Assembly (NCBI GenBank): GCA_015075635.1
Contig: JABTUA010000001.1
Span: 1,426,001-1,490,000, forward strand
Reading direction: 5' to 3'
Length of the DNA: 64,000 nucleotides
Source: Polyangiaceae bacterium
Lineage (GTDB): Bacteria; Myxococcota_A; Polyangia; Polyangiales; Polyangiaceae
In this document: one piece after another, positions 9,801-17,473 of the stretch
How positions within the stretch are numbered: the stretch's first letter is position 1
How the letters are laid out: every line of letters begins with the position of its first letter
Notes under the pieces: generated by a model
The model's database searches: none
Told to the model about the DNA's origin: nothing
What the model saw: only the letters and a program-made list of their open reading frames with translations
Program-made: the position numbers and the translations under genes

Positions 9801-10546
9801 CGTCCGCGACGGACGCGGAGATCGCCGCGGTCGCCCAGGCGAAGCTCGACGGCTCCGGCTTCACGCAGAGCTTCTCCGCGGAGGAGCTGGAGATCCGCCG
9901 CGCGCAGATGGTGCGAGCCGTCCGGGAGACCCTCGAGACGCCGCTCCTCGGCGATGGGCCGCGGCTCGGGGACATCGGGGCGCGGAAGAAGTTCGCGGAG
10001 CTCGAGTTCCGCATGCCGGTGGGCGAGGGGGACGCCGGCCTCACACGCCGGCGCCTGGCCGAGGTGTTTCGCGCGCACCCGAGCGATCGTCCGAGTGGCG
10101 CGCTGCCCGCGGCGTACGCCGACCGCGTCGAGCGACTGGGCTTCCGCGAGCTTCGGGGGTTCCTCAAGGGCTACATCGATCTGGTCTTCGAGCATGCCGG
10201 GCTCTGGTACGTCGTGGACTACAAGACCAACCACCTGGGCGATCACCTGGACGACTACGGGCTCGGCGCGATGCGACGAGAGCTCGAGGAGTCGCACTAC
10301 TTCCTGCAATATCACCTGTACACGCTGGCTCTCGATCGCTACCTCGCCCACTGGAAGAAGGGCTACGAGTACGAGCGGCACTTCGGCGGAGTCTTCTATT
10401 TGTTCGTGAAGGGGATGCACCCGAGCGCGCCTCTCGGGAACGGGGTCTTCTTCGAGAAGCCTCCGCTCGCCCGCATCCGGGCCCTGGGCGCCGTGCTCGA
10501 CGGCGCGAAGCTCGGCGTCGAAGCGCGGGCGGGAGGTGGCGCATGA
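6851..10546 (+). CDS. recB: RecB, exonuclease V beta subunit (helicase-nuclease)
   Basis: The 1231-residue protein carries the full UvrD/RecB helicase set: Walker A VEASAGTGKT (residues 22-31), motif Ia VVTFTEAATAELRDR, motif II IDEFQDTDPVQFEIF, motif III IGDPKQAIYAFRGAD, motif IV TSYRSD, motif V TVHKAKGLEFPVVY and motif VI VAYVALTRAKHRT. The C-terminal nuclease has GYIDLVF and VVDYKTN near residues 1105-1127, supplying the metal-binding Asp, Asp and Lys. It is the 3'-5' motor and only nuclease of RecBCD. The start chosen is the ATG overlapping the recC stop; the frame stays open far upstream, but that part is the recC coding strand in another frame. Its stop overlaps the recD ATG by 4 nt, so the three genes are translationally coupled. 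Confidence 0.95.
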   Translation: MTAPATVPFDAVEILLDKKNLVEASAGTGKTYAITTLFVRLLLESKLDPSEILVVTFTEAATAELRDRVRGRIVEAEAAFRAALGGEIPKDEAFAKLAKRRGAALEEDLKRLRRAVENIDEAPISTIHGFCQRVLHDNAFGTRVPFGAELIPDLSELYDDVLYDLWQRRVAHGSPGFARQAAALGVDMERLRQLLEESRRNPRVAVVPAALAPVEPAALQRALAEVRQQLARFDGFAYVGEHCKASAFGKGDAIHVLLEELRACVACDDPDELYFPPGAEKLFPARVAGSLYVKFAGDPGAAHPFFAAFERLVRLSWLRVLSLEHEVLSEAPKELLRRKTQRGVLGFEDLLLRVADALEGEDGPRLEEVLRQRFKAVLIDEFQDTDPVQFEIFERVFGGGSHPLFLIGDPKQAIYAFRGADVFAYLAAAKNARRFSMGTSYRSDPGHVGVINQLFQPPGTFLIPDIDYSDVGAKPGATNAFDAPHASARASVELLFATRTDDTKPVNKSLARRAAARIVAADIVRLLGGESTIVRSGEPERIGAGDVAVLTRTNAQCSMVQDALRARGIVSVVISDTSVFESEEAADVQAVLGAVLDPMSRFDLRRAVATSLLGVTGDEIAARESDPEWWQIWLTRFRKWHELWVERGFVRMFRALLTDTGAAANLLALAGGERRLTNVLHLSELLHRVATEQHLGPAALLAWLGEQRGGEAAVPERAEIRLESDEAAVKILTVHKAKGLEFPVVYCPFLWDSVGRKKINGPFRFHDRSGSATLDIDVDAQARSDNWEWSRWESFAEEMRVAYVALTRAKHRTTIVWGGFNLLGESAAAYLLHPPGALTPPELPNAARLSQAADAVLQRDLGQLVSRTKGALALRSVPLNDDEDPITQETPAGAPLEARPIPSRIQSWQQTSSFSNLIKRELGWQLDEEEGRDRDEEVSAAAAAEVAPTPIVPGERARITLDGFPRGRRTGDLFHDVFEQLDFASATDAEIAAVAQAKLDGSGFTQSFSAEELEIRRAQMVRAVRETLETPLLGDGPRLGDIGARKKFAELEFRMPVGEGDAGLTRRRLAEVFRAHPSDRPSGALPAAYADRVERLGFRELRGFLKGYIDLVFEHAGLWYVVDYKTNHLGDHLDDYGLGAMRRELEESHYFLQYHLYTLALDRYLAHWKKGYEYERHFGGVFYLFVKGMHPSAPLGNGVFFEKPPLARIRALGAVLDGAKLGVEARAGGGA

Positions 10547-12426
10547 CCGCTCCCTCGACCACGGCGACGCTGTGCGGGCTCGGGGTGCTGTCGCACCTGG
10601 ACCACGAGCTCGCGGAGACGCTCCTCGAGCTCGCAGGCGAAGCGTCCCCCGAGGTCGCCTTGGGTGCGGCCTTCGCGAGCTGGGCCGTGCAGCGCGGCCA
10701 CGTTTGTGCGGAGCTCGCGGAGCTCGGCACGCGCGTGTTCACGGATGAGGAGGACAAACCGCTCGAAGGAATCGTCCTGCCCGAGCTCGAGTCCTGGCTC
10801 GCGGCGCTGCGGAGCAGCAAGCTGGTCGCGCTGGACACCCCGTCGGCTGAAGCGCCGCGCCCGCTCGTCCTGTCCGGGAGCAGGCTCTACCTCGCGCGTT
10901 ACTTCGAGTACGAAAGAGCGCTCGCGGAGGCGTTGCTCGAGCGGAGCAAGGTGGTTCACGCCGAGCTCGACGGCGCGCTGCTCCAGAAGGGGCTCGACGC
11001 GCTCTTCCCGGTCTCGAAGCCGGGCATGGAGGGTCAGCGCCGCGCTTGCCTGCTCGCGGCGCTGCGCGGCCTCTCGGTGATCTCGGGCGGTCCGGGCACC
11101 GGCAAGACCTACACGGTCGCGAAGGTGCTGCTCTTGCTTCAGCAGCAGGAGCTCGAGCACGGACGAAAGCCGCACCGCATCCAGCTGCTCGCGCCCACGG
11201 GCAAAGCAGCGCAGCGCCTCGGCGAGGCCATCCAGCAGAATCTGGCCGACATCCCCGCGGCGCTGCGGCCTCACATTCCCGCGGAGGCCTCGACGATCCA
11301 CCGCGCGCTCGGCTACCAGCAGAGGGCGCCCACGCGCTTCCGGCACAACCGCGACAACCCACTACCCGCGGACATCGTGGTGGTGGACGAGGCGTCGATG
11401 GTCGATCTGGCGCTGATGGCAAAGCTCGTGGACGCGGTCCACCCCAGGGCGCGGCTCGTGCTGCTGGGCGACAAGGACCAGCTCGCCTCGGTCGAGGCGG
11501 GGGCGATCCTCGGTGACATCTACGGTGGCAATCCCGACGACGGCTACTCGCGGGAGATGGCCGGCGTCGTGAAGCGTCTGACCGGAGATGCGCTCCCCGT
11601 CTCACCGAGCCTTCCGCTGTCCGGGGCCCAGGACTGCATGGTGCACCTGACGTACGTGCACCGATTCGAGGGTGGGGGCGCCATCGCCAAGCTCGCGACG
11701 GCGGTGAGAAACGGGCGAGCCGAGGAGGCCTTCGAGGTGCTGGACGGGTCGGGCGCGGAGGTGGAGCTGTGTCCCGTCGAGCCTGGCGCCGAGCTCGAAG
11801 CGGTGTTCGGGGAGCTCGTGCTCGACCGCTTCGCGCGGCTCGGCACGGCGCCCGTGGACGAGAAGCTGAAGATCCTCTCGTCCTTCCGCTTCCTGTGTGC
11901 CCACCGCCAAGGGAACTTCGGGGTTCACGCCCTGAACGCTTTCGTGGCGGAGCACCTCACCCGCCACGGCAAGCTTCAGGGTCGCGGCGACTGGTACGAC
12001 GGGCGCCCCATCCTGATCACGAGCAACGACTACGCGCTCGAGCTGTTCAACGGCGACGTCGGCGTCATCGCGCGGGATCCCGAGGCCCCGGTCTCCGACG
12101 GCGAGTCGCCGCCGCTGGTGGCGTTCTTCCCCGGCTCGAAGTCCGCGACGCCCCGCCGCTTCCCGCCCGGCCAGCTGCCTCCCCACGACACGGTGTTCGC
12201 GATGAGCGTGCACAAGGCGCAGGGGTCGGAGCTCGACGAGGTGGCCCTGGTGCTGCCCGAGCGCGTGTCGCCGATCCTGACCCGCGAGCTCATCTACACC
12301 GGGATCACCCGCGCGAAGCGCAAGGTGCAGCTCTTCGGGACGAAGCCCGTGCTCGAGCACGCGATCCGAGCGCGCGTGCAAAGGGCGTCGGGGTTGGGGG
12401 AGAGGGTTTGGGGGCAGAGGGGCTGA
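10543..12426 (+). CDS. recD: RecD, exonuclease V alpha subunit (5'-3' helicase)
   Basis: The 627-residue protein has the SF1B helicase motifs: Walker [12 protein letters not shown] (about residues 179-189), [12 protein letters not shown], Walker [15 protein letters not shown] (about 278-291), [19 protein letters not shown], and near the C-terminus [14 protein letters not shown] and [11 protein letters not shown]. The N-terminal 170 residues form the RecB-binding part. RecD is the fast motor on the 5'-ended strand and is needed for nuclease activity of the complex. Length and motif order fit classical RecD rather than RecD2, and the recB-recD overlap (ATGA) supports that. Nothing in the sequence suggests damage. 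Confidence 0.94.
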   Translation: MTAPSTTATLCGLGVLSHLDHELAETLLELAGEASPEVALGAAFASWAVQRGHVCAELAELGTRVFTDEEDKPLEGIVLPELESWLAALRSSKLVALDTPSAEAPRPLVLSGSRLYLARYFEYERALAEALLERSKVVHAELDGALLQKGLDALFPVSKPGMEGQRRACLLAALRGLSVISGGPGTGKTYTVAKVLLLLQQQELEHGRKPHRIQLLAPTGKAAQRLGEAIQQNLADIPAALRPHIPAEASTIHRALGYQQRAPTRFRHNRDNPLPADIVVVDEASMVDLALMAKLVDAVHPRARLVLLGDKDQLASVEAGAILGDIYGGNPDDGYSREMAGVVKRLTGDALPVSPSLPLSGAQDCMVHLTYVHRFEGGGAIAKLATAVRNGRAEEAFEVLDGSGAEVELCPVEPGAELEAVFGELVLDRFARLGTAPVDEKLKILSSFRFLCAHRQGNFGVHALNAFVAEHLTRHGKLQGRGDWYDGRPILITSNDYALELFNGDVGVIARDPEAPVSDGESPPLVAFFPGSKSATPRRFPPGQLPPHDTVFAMSVHKAQGSELDEVALVLPERVSPILTRELIYTGITRAKRKVQLFGTKPVLEHAIRARVQRASGLGERVWGQRG

Positions 12427-12464
12427 CTGGGGTCTCCGTGGCCATCCGTCCAGCCTGACGTTCC

Positions 12465-12926
12465 GTGTCCGACTTCGGCTTGCTCGCGCGCCGCGGCGTG
12501 GTGATCTCGGTAGCGTGCCCCGTCGCGCGCGACGTGCTGCTGTTCGCGGCCATCCTCGTCCAGGAGGAGGCGCTGCGGGCGGCCGTTCAGGCCGTGCCGC
12601 GGCCTCATGCCCGACTTGCGATGATGGCCTGTGGGATGGCGCGCCCGACCGAGGCGGTGCAAGACGCGCTCCGGCCGAGCGGGACGCTGTGTCGAATGCG
12701 GCTGATCGGGCCCGTGGAGTCGTACTTGCGGAGCTCGATGCCTTTCGCGCTGATGTCGGGGCTCGAGGAGATCCTGCCGCGGACTCATGCAAGGCGCCCT
12801 CAGCCGGCGTTTTCCCTTTCCGGTACGACAGGCGTGGCGTACGAAAGGAGACCGTCATGGACAAACGAAGCGCCGGACAGAACGGGCCGTCGGTCACCGC
12901 GATCGGCCTGGGTTGCATGGGGATGA
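12465..12926 (+). CDS. Doubtful small ORF between recD and the aldo/keto reductase
   Basis: This GTG-initiated frame of 153 codons uses GC-ending codons at a high rate up to about 12780, then loses that bias and runs into the start of the reductase gene, overlapping it by 70 nt. The product (beginning [13 protein letters not shown]) matches no family I recognise and has no clear signal or domain. It could be a remnant whose 3' end has been replaced, or a chance frame in a 430-nt intergenic stretch. I see no RNA gene and no other frame with better bias between 12427 and 12856. Confidence 0.2.
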   Translation: MSDFGLLARRGVVISVACPVARDVLLFAAILVQEEALRAAVQAVPRPHARLAMMACGMARPTEAVQDALRPSGTLCRMRLIGPVESYLRSSMPFALMSGLEEILPRTHARRPQPAFSLSGTTGVAYERRPSWTNEAPDRTGRRSPRSAWVAWG

Positions 12927-13843
12927 GCGAGTTCTACGGGGCGAGCGACGACGCGCGCTCGGTCGAGGTGATCCACCACGCGCTCGATCGCGGGGTGACG
13001 TTCCTCGACACCGCGGACATGTACGGGGCCGGCAAGAACGAGCGGCTCGTCGGGCAGGCGCTGAAGGCCCGGCGCGACGAGGCCTTCCTGTGCACGAAGT
13101 TCGCGGTGCGTCGCGGCGAGGACGGATCCTGGCTCGGCATCAGCGGCCGGCCCGAGTACGTCGCGGCCGCGTGCGACGCGAGCCTCGCGCGGCTCGGCGT
13201 CGAGCACATCGACCTCTACTACCAGCACCGCGTGGACCCCGAGGTCCCCATCGAGGAGACCATCGGCGCCATGGCCGAGCTCGTGAAGGCGGGGAAGGTC
13301 CGCTGGCTCGGGATGAGCGAGGCCGCGCCGGAGACCCTGCGCCGCGCCGCCAAGATCCACCCGATCGCGGCGCTCCAGACCGAGCTCTCGCTCTGGAGCC
13401 GCGAGCCGGAGACCGAGCTCCTCGCGACCTGTCGCGAGCTGGGCACGCTGTTCGTCGCCTACAGCCCCCTCGGCCGCGGCTTCCTCAGCGGCCAGCTGCG
13501 CTCGCGCGCGGACCTTGCCGCGGACGACTTCCGCCGCAACCTGCCGCGCTTCAGCGAAGAGCACTTCGCGAAGAACCTCGCGCTGGTGAAGGAGGTCGAG
13601 ACGCTCGCAGCACGCAAGGGCTGCACTGCGGCTCAGCTCGCGCTGGCGTGGGTCCTCAGCCGCGGCGACCATGTCGTGGCCATCCCGGGCACCCGCAGCA
13701 GCGCGCGCCTGGACGAGAACGCCGCGGCGGCGGCGGTGACGCTGAGCGCCGCCGACCTCGCCGCGCTCGACGCCATCCTGCCGCCAGGCGCAGCGGAAGG
13801 CACCCGCTACAGCGCGCCGGGAATGGCGTCCGTCAACCGTTGA
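12857..13843 (+). CDS. Aldo/keto reductase
   Basis: The 328-residue protein is a complete NADPH-dependent aldo/keto reductase of the AKR13/YajO-like group. It begins [13 protein letters not shown] after a short N-terminal strand. The catalytic tetrad is visible as Asp51 and Tyr56 ([11 protein letters not shown]), Lys81 (CTKFAV) and His124 (YYQHRVDP). Later motifs include [21 protein letters not shown] and the cofactor-binding VAIPGTRS. It reduces aldehydes or ketones in the cytoplasm; the physiological substrate is not evident. The ATG at 12857 follows AAAGGAG at ideal spacing. It stands alone between the recBCD operon and a decayed stretch, so it has no obvious operon partner. Confidence 0.93.
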   Translation: MDKRSAGQNGPSVTAIGLGCMGMSEFYGASDDARSVEVIHHALDRGVTFLDTADMYGAGKNERLVGQALKARRDEAFLCTKFAVRRGEDGSWLGISGRPEYVAAACDASLARLGVEHIDLYYQHRVDPEVPIEETIGAMAELVKAGKVRWLGMSEAAPETLRRAAKIHPIAALQTELSLWSREPETELLATCRELGTLFVAYSPLGRGFLSGQLRSRADLAADDFRRNLPRFSEEHFAKNLALVKEVETLAARKGCTAAQLALAWVLSRGDHVVAIPGTRSSARLDENAAAAAVTLSAADLAALDAILPPGAAEGTRYSAPGMASVNR

Positions 13844-13866
13844 GCGCTCCCGCGCGCCTGCCGCCG

Positions 13867-14136
13867 TCACCCCGCCGCCGCGCAGATACACGGCGCCGTT
13901 CCAGACAGCCGCCGCATAGCTGACGTTGCCGGACGTCCCGGAGAGGGTCTCGCTGTTCGTGGGGGAGCGCATTCGGGTGGGCTCGGCTGCGCCAGCGCAG
14001 CGGCGACCAGCCTGCGATGGGTGTCGCCGCCGGCTTCGACCGCGAGCTTCCCCGGCACGTGCTCGCTTTCCGCGCCGACGCGCGCGAGCGTCCGCGGTCG
14101 CAGCCCCTCGGCCAAGCGCTCGCTGATCCCTTCGTG
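13867..14136 (-). pseudogene. Decayed coding remnants in the 13.84-14.38 kb gap
   Basis: The 533-nt gap between two convergent genes has no complete gene of normal size. On the minus strand two short segments in different frames look like former protein: one reading HEGISERLAEGLRPRTLA and onward (about 14132-13990), and one reading SGTSGNVSYAAAVWNGAVYL (about 13960-13880). They cannot be joined without frame changes and have no start of their own. I read this as debris from one or two lost genes. No RNA gene, repeat or terminator was found here. Confidence 0.3.
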
Positions 14137-14138
14137 TG

Positions 14139-14234
14139 TCAGGATTTTGCAGCAGACTGGGCTCTTCGGGCCAGAACGTCGCGCTTCTTGCGGGCCACCA
14201 GCTCGAGAACGTCAGCCGGAATGTCGATGCGCAT
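14139..14234 (-). CDS. Possible 31-residue basic small protein
   Basis: A minus-strand ATG is preceded by GAGGTGATTCC, a good Shine-Dalgarno sequence, and opens a 31-codon frame starting MRIDIPADVLELVARKKRD, ending in a Lys/Arg-rich helix before TGA. The first residues recall the opening strand of ribbon-helix-helix or antitoxin-like proteins, but nothing more can be said. It may instead be the surviving 5' end of the gene whose later part is decayed just downstream. It lies downstream of the WYL regulator gene on the same strand. Confidence 0.3.
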   Translation of the reverse strand: MRIDIPADVLELVARKKRDVLARRAQSAAKS

Positions 14235-14376
14235 GGAATCACCTCATCGAAGCGCGGCGGGGCCGCGACCGGCGTTGCCACCTTGCCTCGTGAGCGCGAC
14301 GCTGCGGAGCGTGGCCTTGGCGACGCGGGACGAGCTCGCGGCGGATGCGAGGCTCTCGGCGGCGGGGTGATCCGAG

Positions 14377-15405
14377 CTACTTCCCCCCGCGCTTGCCGTA
14401 CATGGCGGCGAGCTGTCGTGCCTTCTCCGCCAGCTCGTTCCGCAGCGCCGCGGGCCTCTTGACCTCGATGAGCGGGCCGTAGCTCTGGAGCCACCCGCGC
14501 AGCTCGAGCGTGTTCGGCACCGTCGCGCGCAGGAGCTCGTGCTCGTCGCCCGCGGGAGTGAGCTCTTGGTCGGCGCTGAGCGGGGTCTCGTGCAGGGTGA
14601 TGGCGACCTCGCGGGCCACCCGGGCCTCGAGCGCGATGGGATCGCCATGCACGAAGCCGACCCCGCCGCGCGCGAGAAAGGCGTCGAGATCGAAGCCCTT
14701 GGGCCTCCGCGCCGCGGAGTCCAAGAGCTCGGCCTGCGACATGCGGTGCAAGAGCACGTAGTGCGGGTCTTCGTAGTCGAAGAACGTGCACACCAGCGCC
14801 AGCGTGCCGTCGCGCACCACCAACCCGAGCGGGTTCAGCTCGTACTTCTTGGCTTCGGGCGCGTGCCTGGGCCGGTAGTGCGCGCGAAGGCGGCGCTCTT
14901 CGAGCAGAGCGCTGTAGACCACGTCCAGCACGCGGGGCGACACCTCGGGCGCCCGCATCGACAGACCCCGTGGCAACACCCGCACCTTGCTGGGCCAGCG
15001 CGCGAGCTTCGCGCTCGCCGTGTTCCGGATCACCTCGCGCGCCCGAGCGAAGTAGGGGTCGAGGGTCCTGAGGGTGCTGCGCGGGAGCGCGTGGGTCAGA
15101 TGGGCCTGGACGAGCTCGAAGGTGACCGCGGAGGCGAGGCCCATGCCCGGGATCTCGAGCAAGGGAACGTCACCGTCCCAGCTCCAGCCGTAGGGCTTGG
15201 AGCGCTCGTCGCAGTGGAGGTTGGGAAAGCGCGCGGCGAGGTGCTGGAGATCGCGCTGGATGCTGCGCGGCGTGACGTCGATGCCCTCCGTGTCGAGCTG
15301 GCGCTTGAGCGCTCCGGTGTCGGCGCGGCGCGGCCGGCGGGGAATGAGCCGGAGCAGGGTCCACAGCCGGTGGACCGTCTCCGCCTCGGGACCAGGACGC
15401 GGCAT
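14377..15405 (-). CDS. WYL-domain transcriptional regulator with N-terminal HTH
   Basis: The 342-residue protein has an N-terminal DeoR/YafY-like winged helix (about residues 10-70; recognition helix TPRSIQRDLQHLA) and a C-terminal WYL domain (about 150-235; core ELNPLGLVVRDGTLALV...HYVLLHRMSQAELLD). A WCX-type extension runs to the end. WYL regulators bind nucleic-acid or nucleotide ligands and often control phage-defence operons such as CRISPR and BREX. The gene lies 82 nt downstream of the nuclease-FtsK gene on the same strand, and its upstream gap holds the palindrome also found before the operon's first gene. Its HTH closely resembles that of the small HTH protein at the other end of the locus, implying the same DNA target. 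The ATG start is clear. Confidence 0.88.
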   Translation of the reverse strand: MPRPGPEAETVHRLWTLLRLIPRRPRRADTGALKRQLDTEGIDVTPRSIQRDLQHLAARFPNLHCDERSKPYGWSWDGDVPLLEIPGMGLASAVTFELVQAHLTHALPRSTLRTLDPYFARAREVIRNTASAKLARWPSKVRVLPRGLSMRAPEVSPRVLDVVYSALLEERRLRAHYRPRHAPEAKKYELNPLGLVVRDGTLALVCTFFDYEDPHYVLLHRMSQAELLDSAARRPKGFDLDAFLARGGVGFVHGDPIALEARVAREVAITLHETPLSADQELTPAGDEHELLRATVPNTLELRGWLQSYGPLIEVKRPAALRNELAEKARQLAAMYGKRGGK

Positions 15406-15454
15406 TCGCGAACGATACCTCGGCTCGCGACCGACAGGTCAGCGCTCCCCGGGT

Positions 15455-15471
15455 GCGACGAAAGCTGTCGC
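15455..15471. promoter_or_regulatory. Putative operator GCGAC-N7-GTCGC before the WYL gene
   Basis: The perfect inverted repeat GCGACGAAAGCTGTCGC sits 50-66 nt upstream of the WYL regulator ATG, inside the only gap in the locus. The same GCGAC-N7-GTCGC arrangement, with a shared AG after the right arm, occurs at 20664-20680 upstream of the HTH gene. Two matches in two short intergenic gaps, each before a gene with nearly the same recognition helix, make chance unlikely. Probable role: autoregulation. Confidence 0.6.
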
Positions 15472-15487
15472 AGGTACGGGCCGCGGG

Positions 15488-17473
15488 CTACGGCAACGCG
15501 CCCTGCGCCCGCACCACACCGCGTCCCAAGTCCGCCAGCAGATCTCCGTTGCCGAGGAGCTTCTCGGCGCCGCGGGTGCCGAGCACGACCAGGGAGTCCG
15601 TGGCTTGATGGACCTTCAGCGCGACCTTGCCGGTCATGTTCACCTTGATGGCGGCGGGCACGGTCTTGCGATCCGGGTGCTGCGTCGCGAGCACCAGGTG
15701 GATCCCGGCCGCGCGCGCCTTCGCGCCGAGTCGCTGTACGGAGGCCAGGAACTCGTCCTTGGTGTCCTTGCTTGCAAGGAGATCCTGGAATTCGTCGATG
15801 ATCAACACGTGCCGGGGCAATGCTTCGCCTGGCGCCGCGGCGGCGTTGTAGTCGTCGATGTTCTCGACCCGCTGCGCGGCAAAACGCTGGTAGCGTTCCT
15901 CCATCTCCGCGACCAGATCCGCGAGGATGGCCACGGTCTCGCTGGCGTCGAAGCAGACCCCGCGCGACAGGTGCGCGCCGAGCGCCGATGCGACCGCGCC
16001 GAAGGTGACTCGCTTCGGATCGACGAGCGTGAGCTGGAGCGCCGAGGGTGGCTGAAACTCGACCAAGCCGGCGGCGATCGAGCGGAGAAGGATCGACTTT
16101 CCGCTGCCCGTCGTGCCGCCGATCAGAAGGTGGCACGAAGTCGGCTCCGACAGATCCGCCCGCAGGGGCTCACCGTCCACGTTTTCGCCCAGGACGAAGC
16201 GCCCGGGCCGGGCGGCGAGCCAGTCTCGACAGATATCGAGCATGGGAGACAGCCGCACCGCACGTGGCAGCTTGCGCTGCGCGTCGATCACGCGGCGGGA
16301 GCCCTCCTGCCCGTAGCTCGCGGCTGTGCCGTGGTCGGCCTCCAGGTGATGCAGCACGTCGGCGCTGGCGCGGTCGAGCTCCTTGATGCTGCCGCGGCTC
16401 GCCGTGACCTCGATGCGAATCAGGCGGGACCCAATGCGGGGTGGCTGGCGCACGGTGGCCGCAACGCCCTGATCTGCGTAGAGGCCCACCACCCGGGCCA
16501 CGAGCTCCGTGGCCTCCGCGACCGCGTCGGGATCTCGGACTGCGCGCTGACTCGGAGGCGCCTCCCGTCGCCCCGGCTCTGGCAGGCTGACGTCTCCGGT
16601 GGGGCTCGGTCGAGGCCGATACGCGCTCGAGGGCGGGTCATCGCGGGGCGGAACGGCGTCGCGGTAGAGCGCGATGCACTCCGCACGGAGCGGGCACGAC
16701 GGACACAGGTCGGTGCGCTTCGTGGGGGGCGCGCTCTCGGGCTTCTCCACCCAGATCGCCATGCGACCCAAGAGCGGCACGAGCTCGCGTTCGACCCAGG
16801 CGTCGGCGGCCTGCGGCTCGAGCCGCGTGGTGACGAGCCCAGGGCCGAACCGCAGGATGATGGGCACGGCTTCTCGATCACGCTGCAACATGCGGCGATA
16901 GAGCGCGACCTGGGCCCGGTCGAGCTCCTCGGTGGACTCGTCGGTCAGCTTGTACTCCACGACCTCGTACGAGTGCTCGTCCGGCGCGTGGATCGCGTCG
17001 ATTCTCCCGGACAGCTCGACCGCGCCCCCGGGCGTCGAGAGCTCGCAGCGAACGGACACCTCCGCGCCGTGCAGAAATCGCTCGAGCACCGCGGCGACGT
17101 TGCCCGACCTGCGGGCGATGCGTTGAGCCAGGTAGCCTGCGTAGGCGCGCAAGGCCTCCGCCAGGTCGTCCACCTCGCCGGGCATCGAGTGGTAGGTCGG
17201 ATTGCGCTCGAGCTCGTGGACCAGGTGGTGAAGCAGGAGGCCGGCGAGGGCGTCGGTGAGCTCGTCTGCGGGCGCAGATGTGGCCAGCGAGTGAAACCGC
17301 TTCGGCAGGCGGGCGGTGCCCGCCGCGAACCGATCCGCGATGCGATGGAACGCCGAGCCGAGCGCGGACGCACCGACGGGGAACACGACCCTCTTCGAAT
17401 AGCGCCGGCCCAGGGCGAAGACGCGCGGGCAACGCAGCGCGTTCCGGACTTCGGTGACCGTGAGCTGGGTCAT
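15488..17473 (-). CDS. Cas4-like PD-(D/E)XK nuclease fused to FtsK/SpoIIIE-type DNA motor
   Basis: The product is 661 residues. Residues 1-270 form a Cas4/AddB-like nuclease: Asp159 (GRIDA), Glu173 and Lys175 (VVEYKL), Gln188 (RAQVALY), and four cysteines, Cys15 and C257-X2-C260-X5-C266, in the Fe-S pattern of Cas4. After a Pro-rich linker (about 275-310) comes an FtsK-like alpha/beta domain (about 320-430), then the motor with Walker A GGTTGSGKS (452-460), VDPKRVTF (484-491), Walker B HVLIIDEFQDLL (555-566) and IHLVLATQHPDRK (591-603). No transmembrane segments and no FtsK gamma domain are present, so it is not the division translocase. It probably pumps DNA and cleaves or processes it. The ATG overlaps the ATPase gene's stop by 4 nt. 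The frame is open further upstream, but that part overlaps the ATPase gene. Confidence 0.85.
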   Translation of the reverse strand: MTQLTVTEVRNALRCPRVFALGRRYSKRVVFPVGASALGSAFHRIADRFAAGTARLPKRFHSLATSAPADELTDALAGLLLHHLVHELERNPTYHSMPGEVDDLAEALRAYAGYLAQRIARRSGNVAAVLERFLHGAEVSVRCELSTPGGAVELSGRIDAIHAPDEHSYEVVEYKLTDESTEELDRAQVALYRRMLQRDREAVPIILRFGPGLVTTRLEPQAADAWVERELVPLLGRMAIWVEKPESAPPTKRTDLCPSCPLRAECIALYRDAVPPRDDPPSSAYRPRPSPTGDVSLPEPGRREAPPSQRAVRDPDAVAEATELVARVVGLYADQGVAATVRQPPRIGSRLIRIEVTASRGSIKELDRASADVLHHLEADHGTAASYGQEGSRRVIDAQRKLPRAVRLSPMLDICRDWLAARPGRFVLGENVDGEPLRADLSEPTSCHLLIGGTTGSGKSILLRSIAAGLVEFQPPSALQLTLVDPKRVTFGAVASALGAHLSRGVCFDASETVAILADLVAEMEERYQRFAAQRVENIDDYNAAAAPGEALPRHVLIIDEFQDLLASKDTKDEFLASVQRLGAKARAAGIHLVLATQHPDRKTVPAAIKVNMTGKVALKVHQATDSLVVLGTRGAEKLLGNGDLLADLGRGVVRAQGALP

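Noticed and set aside
1790..12813. The 15-bp sequence CTCAGCCGGCGTTTT occurs at 1790-1804 and again at 12799-12813, on either side of the recBCD region, like element ends.
   Set aside because: A 15-bp match somewhere in a 64-kb GC-rich window is expected by chance, and the first copy is simply the 3' arm of a terminator.
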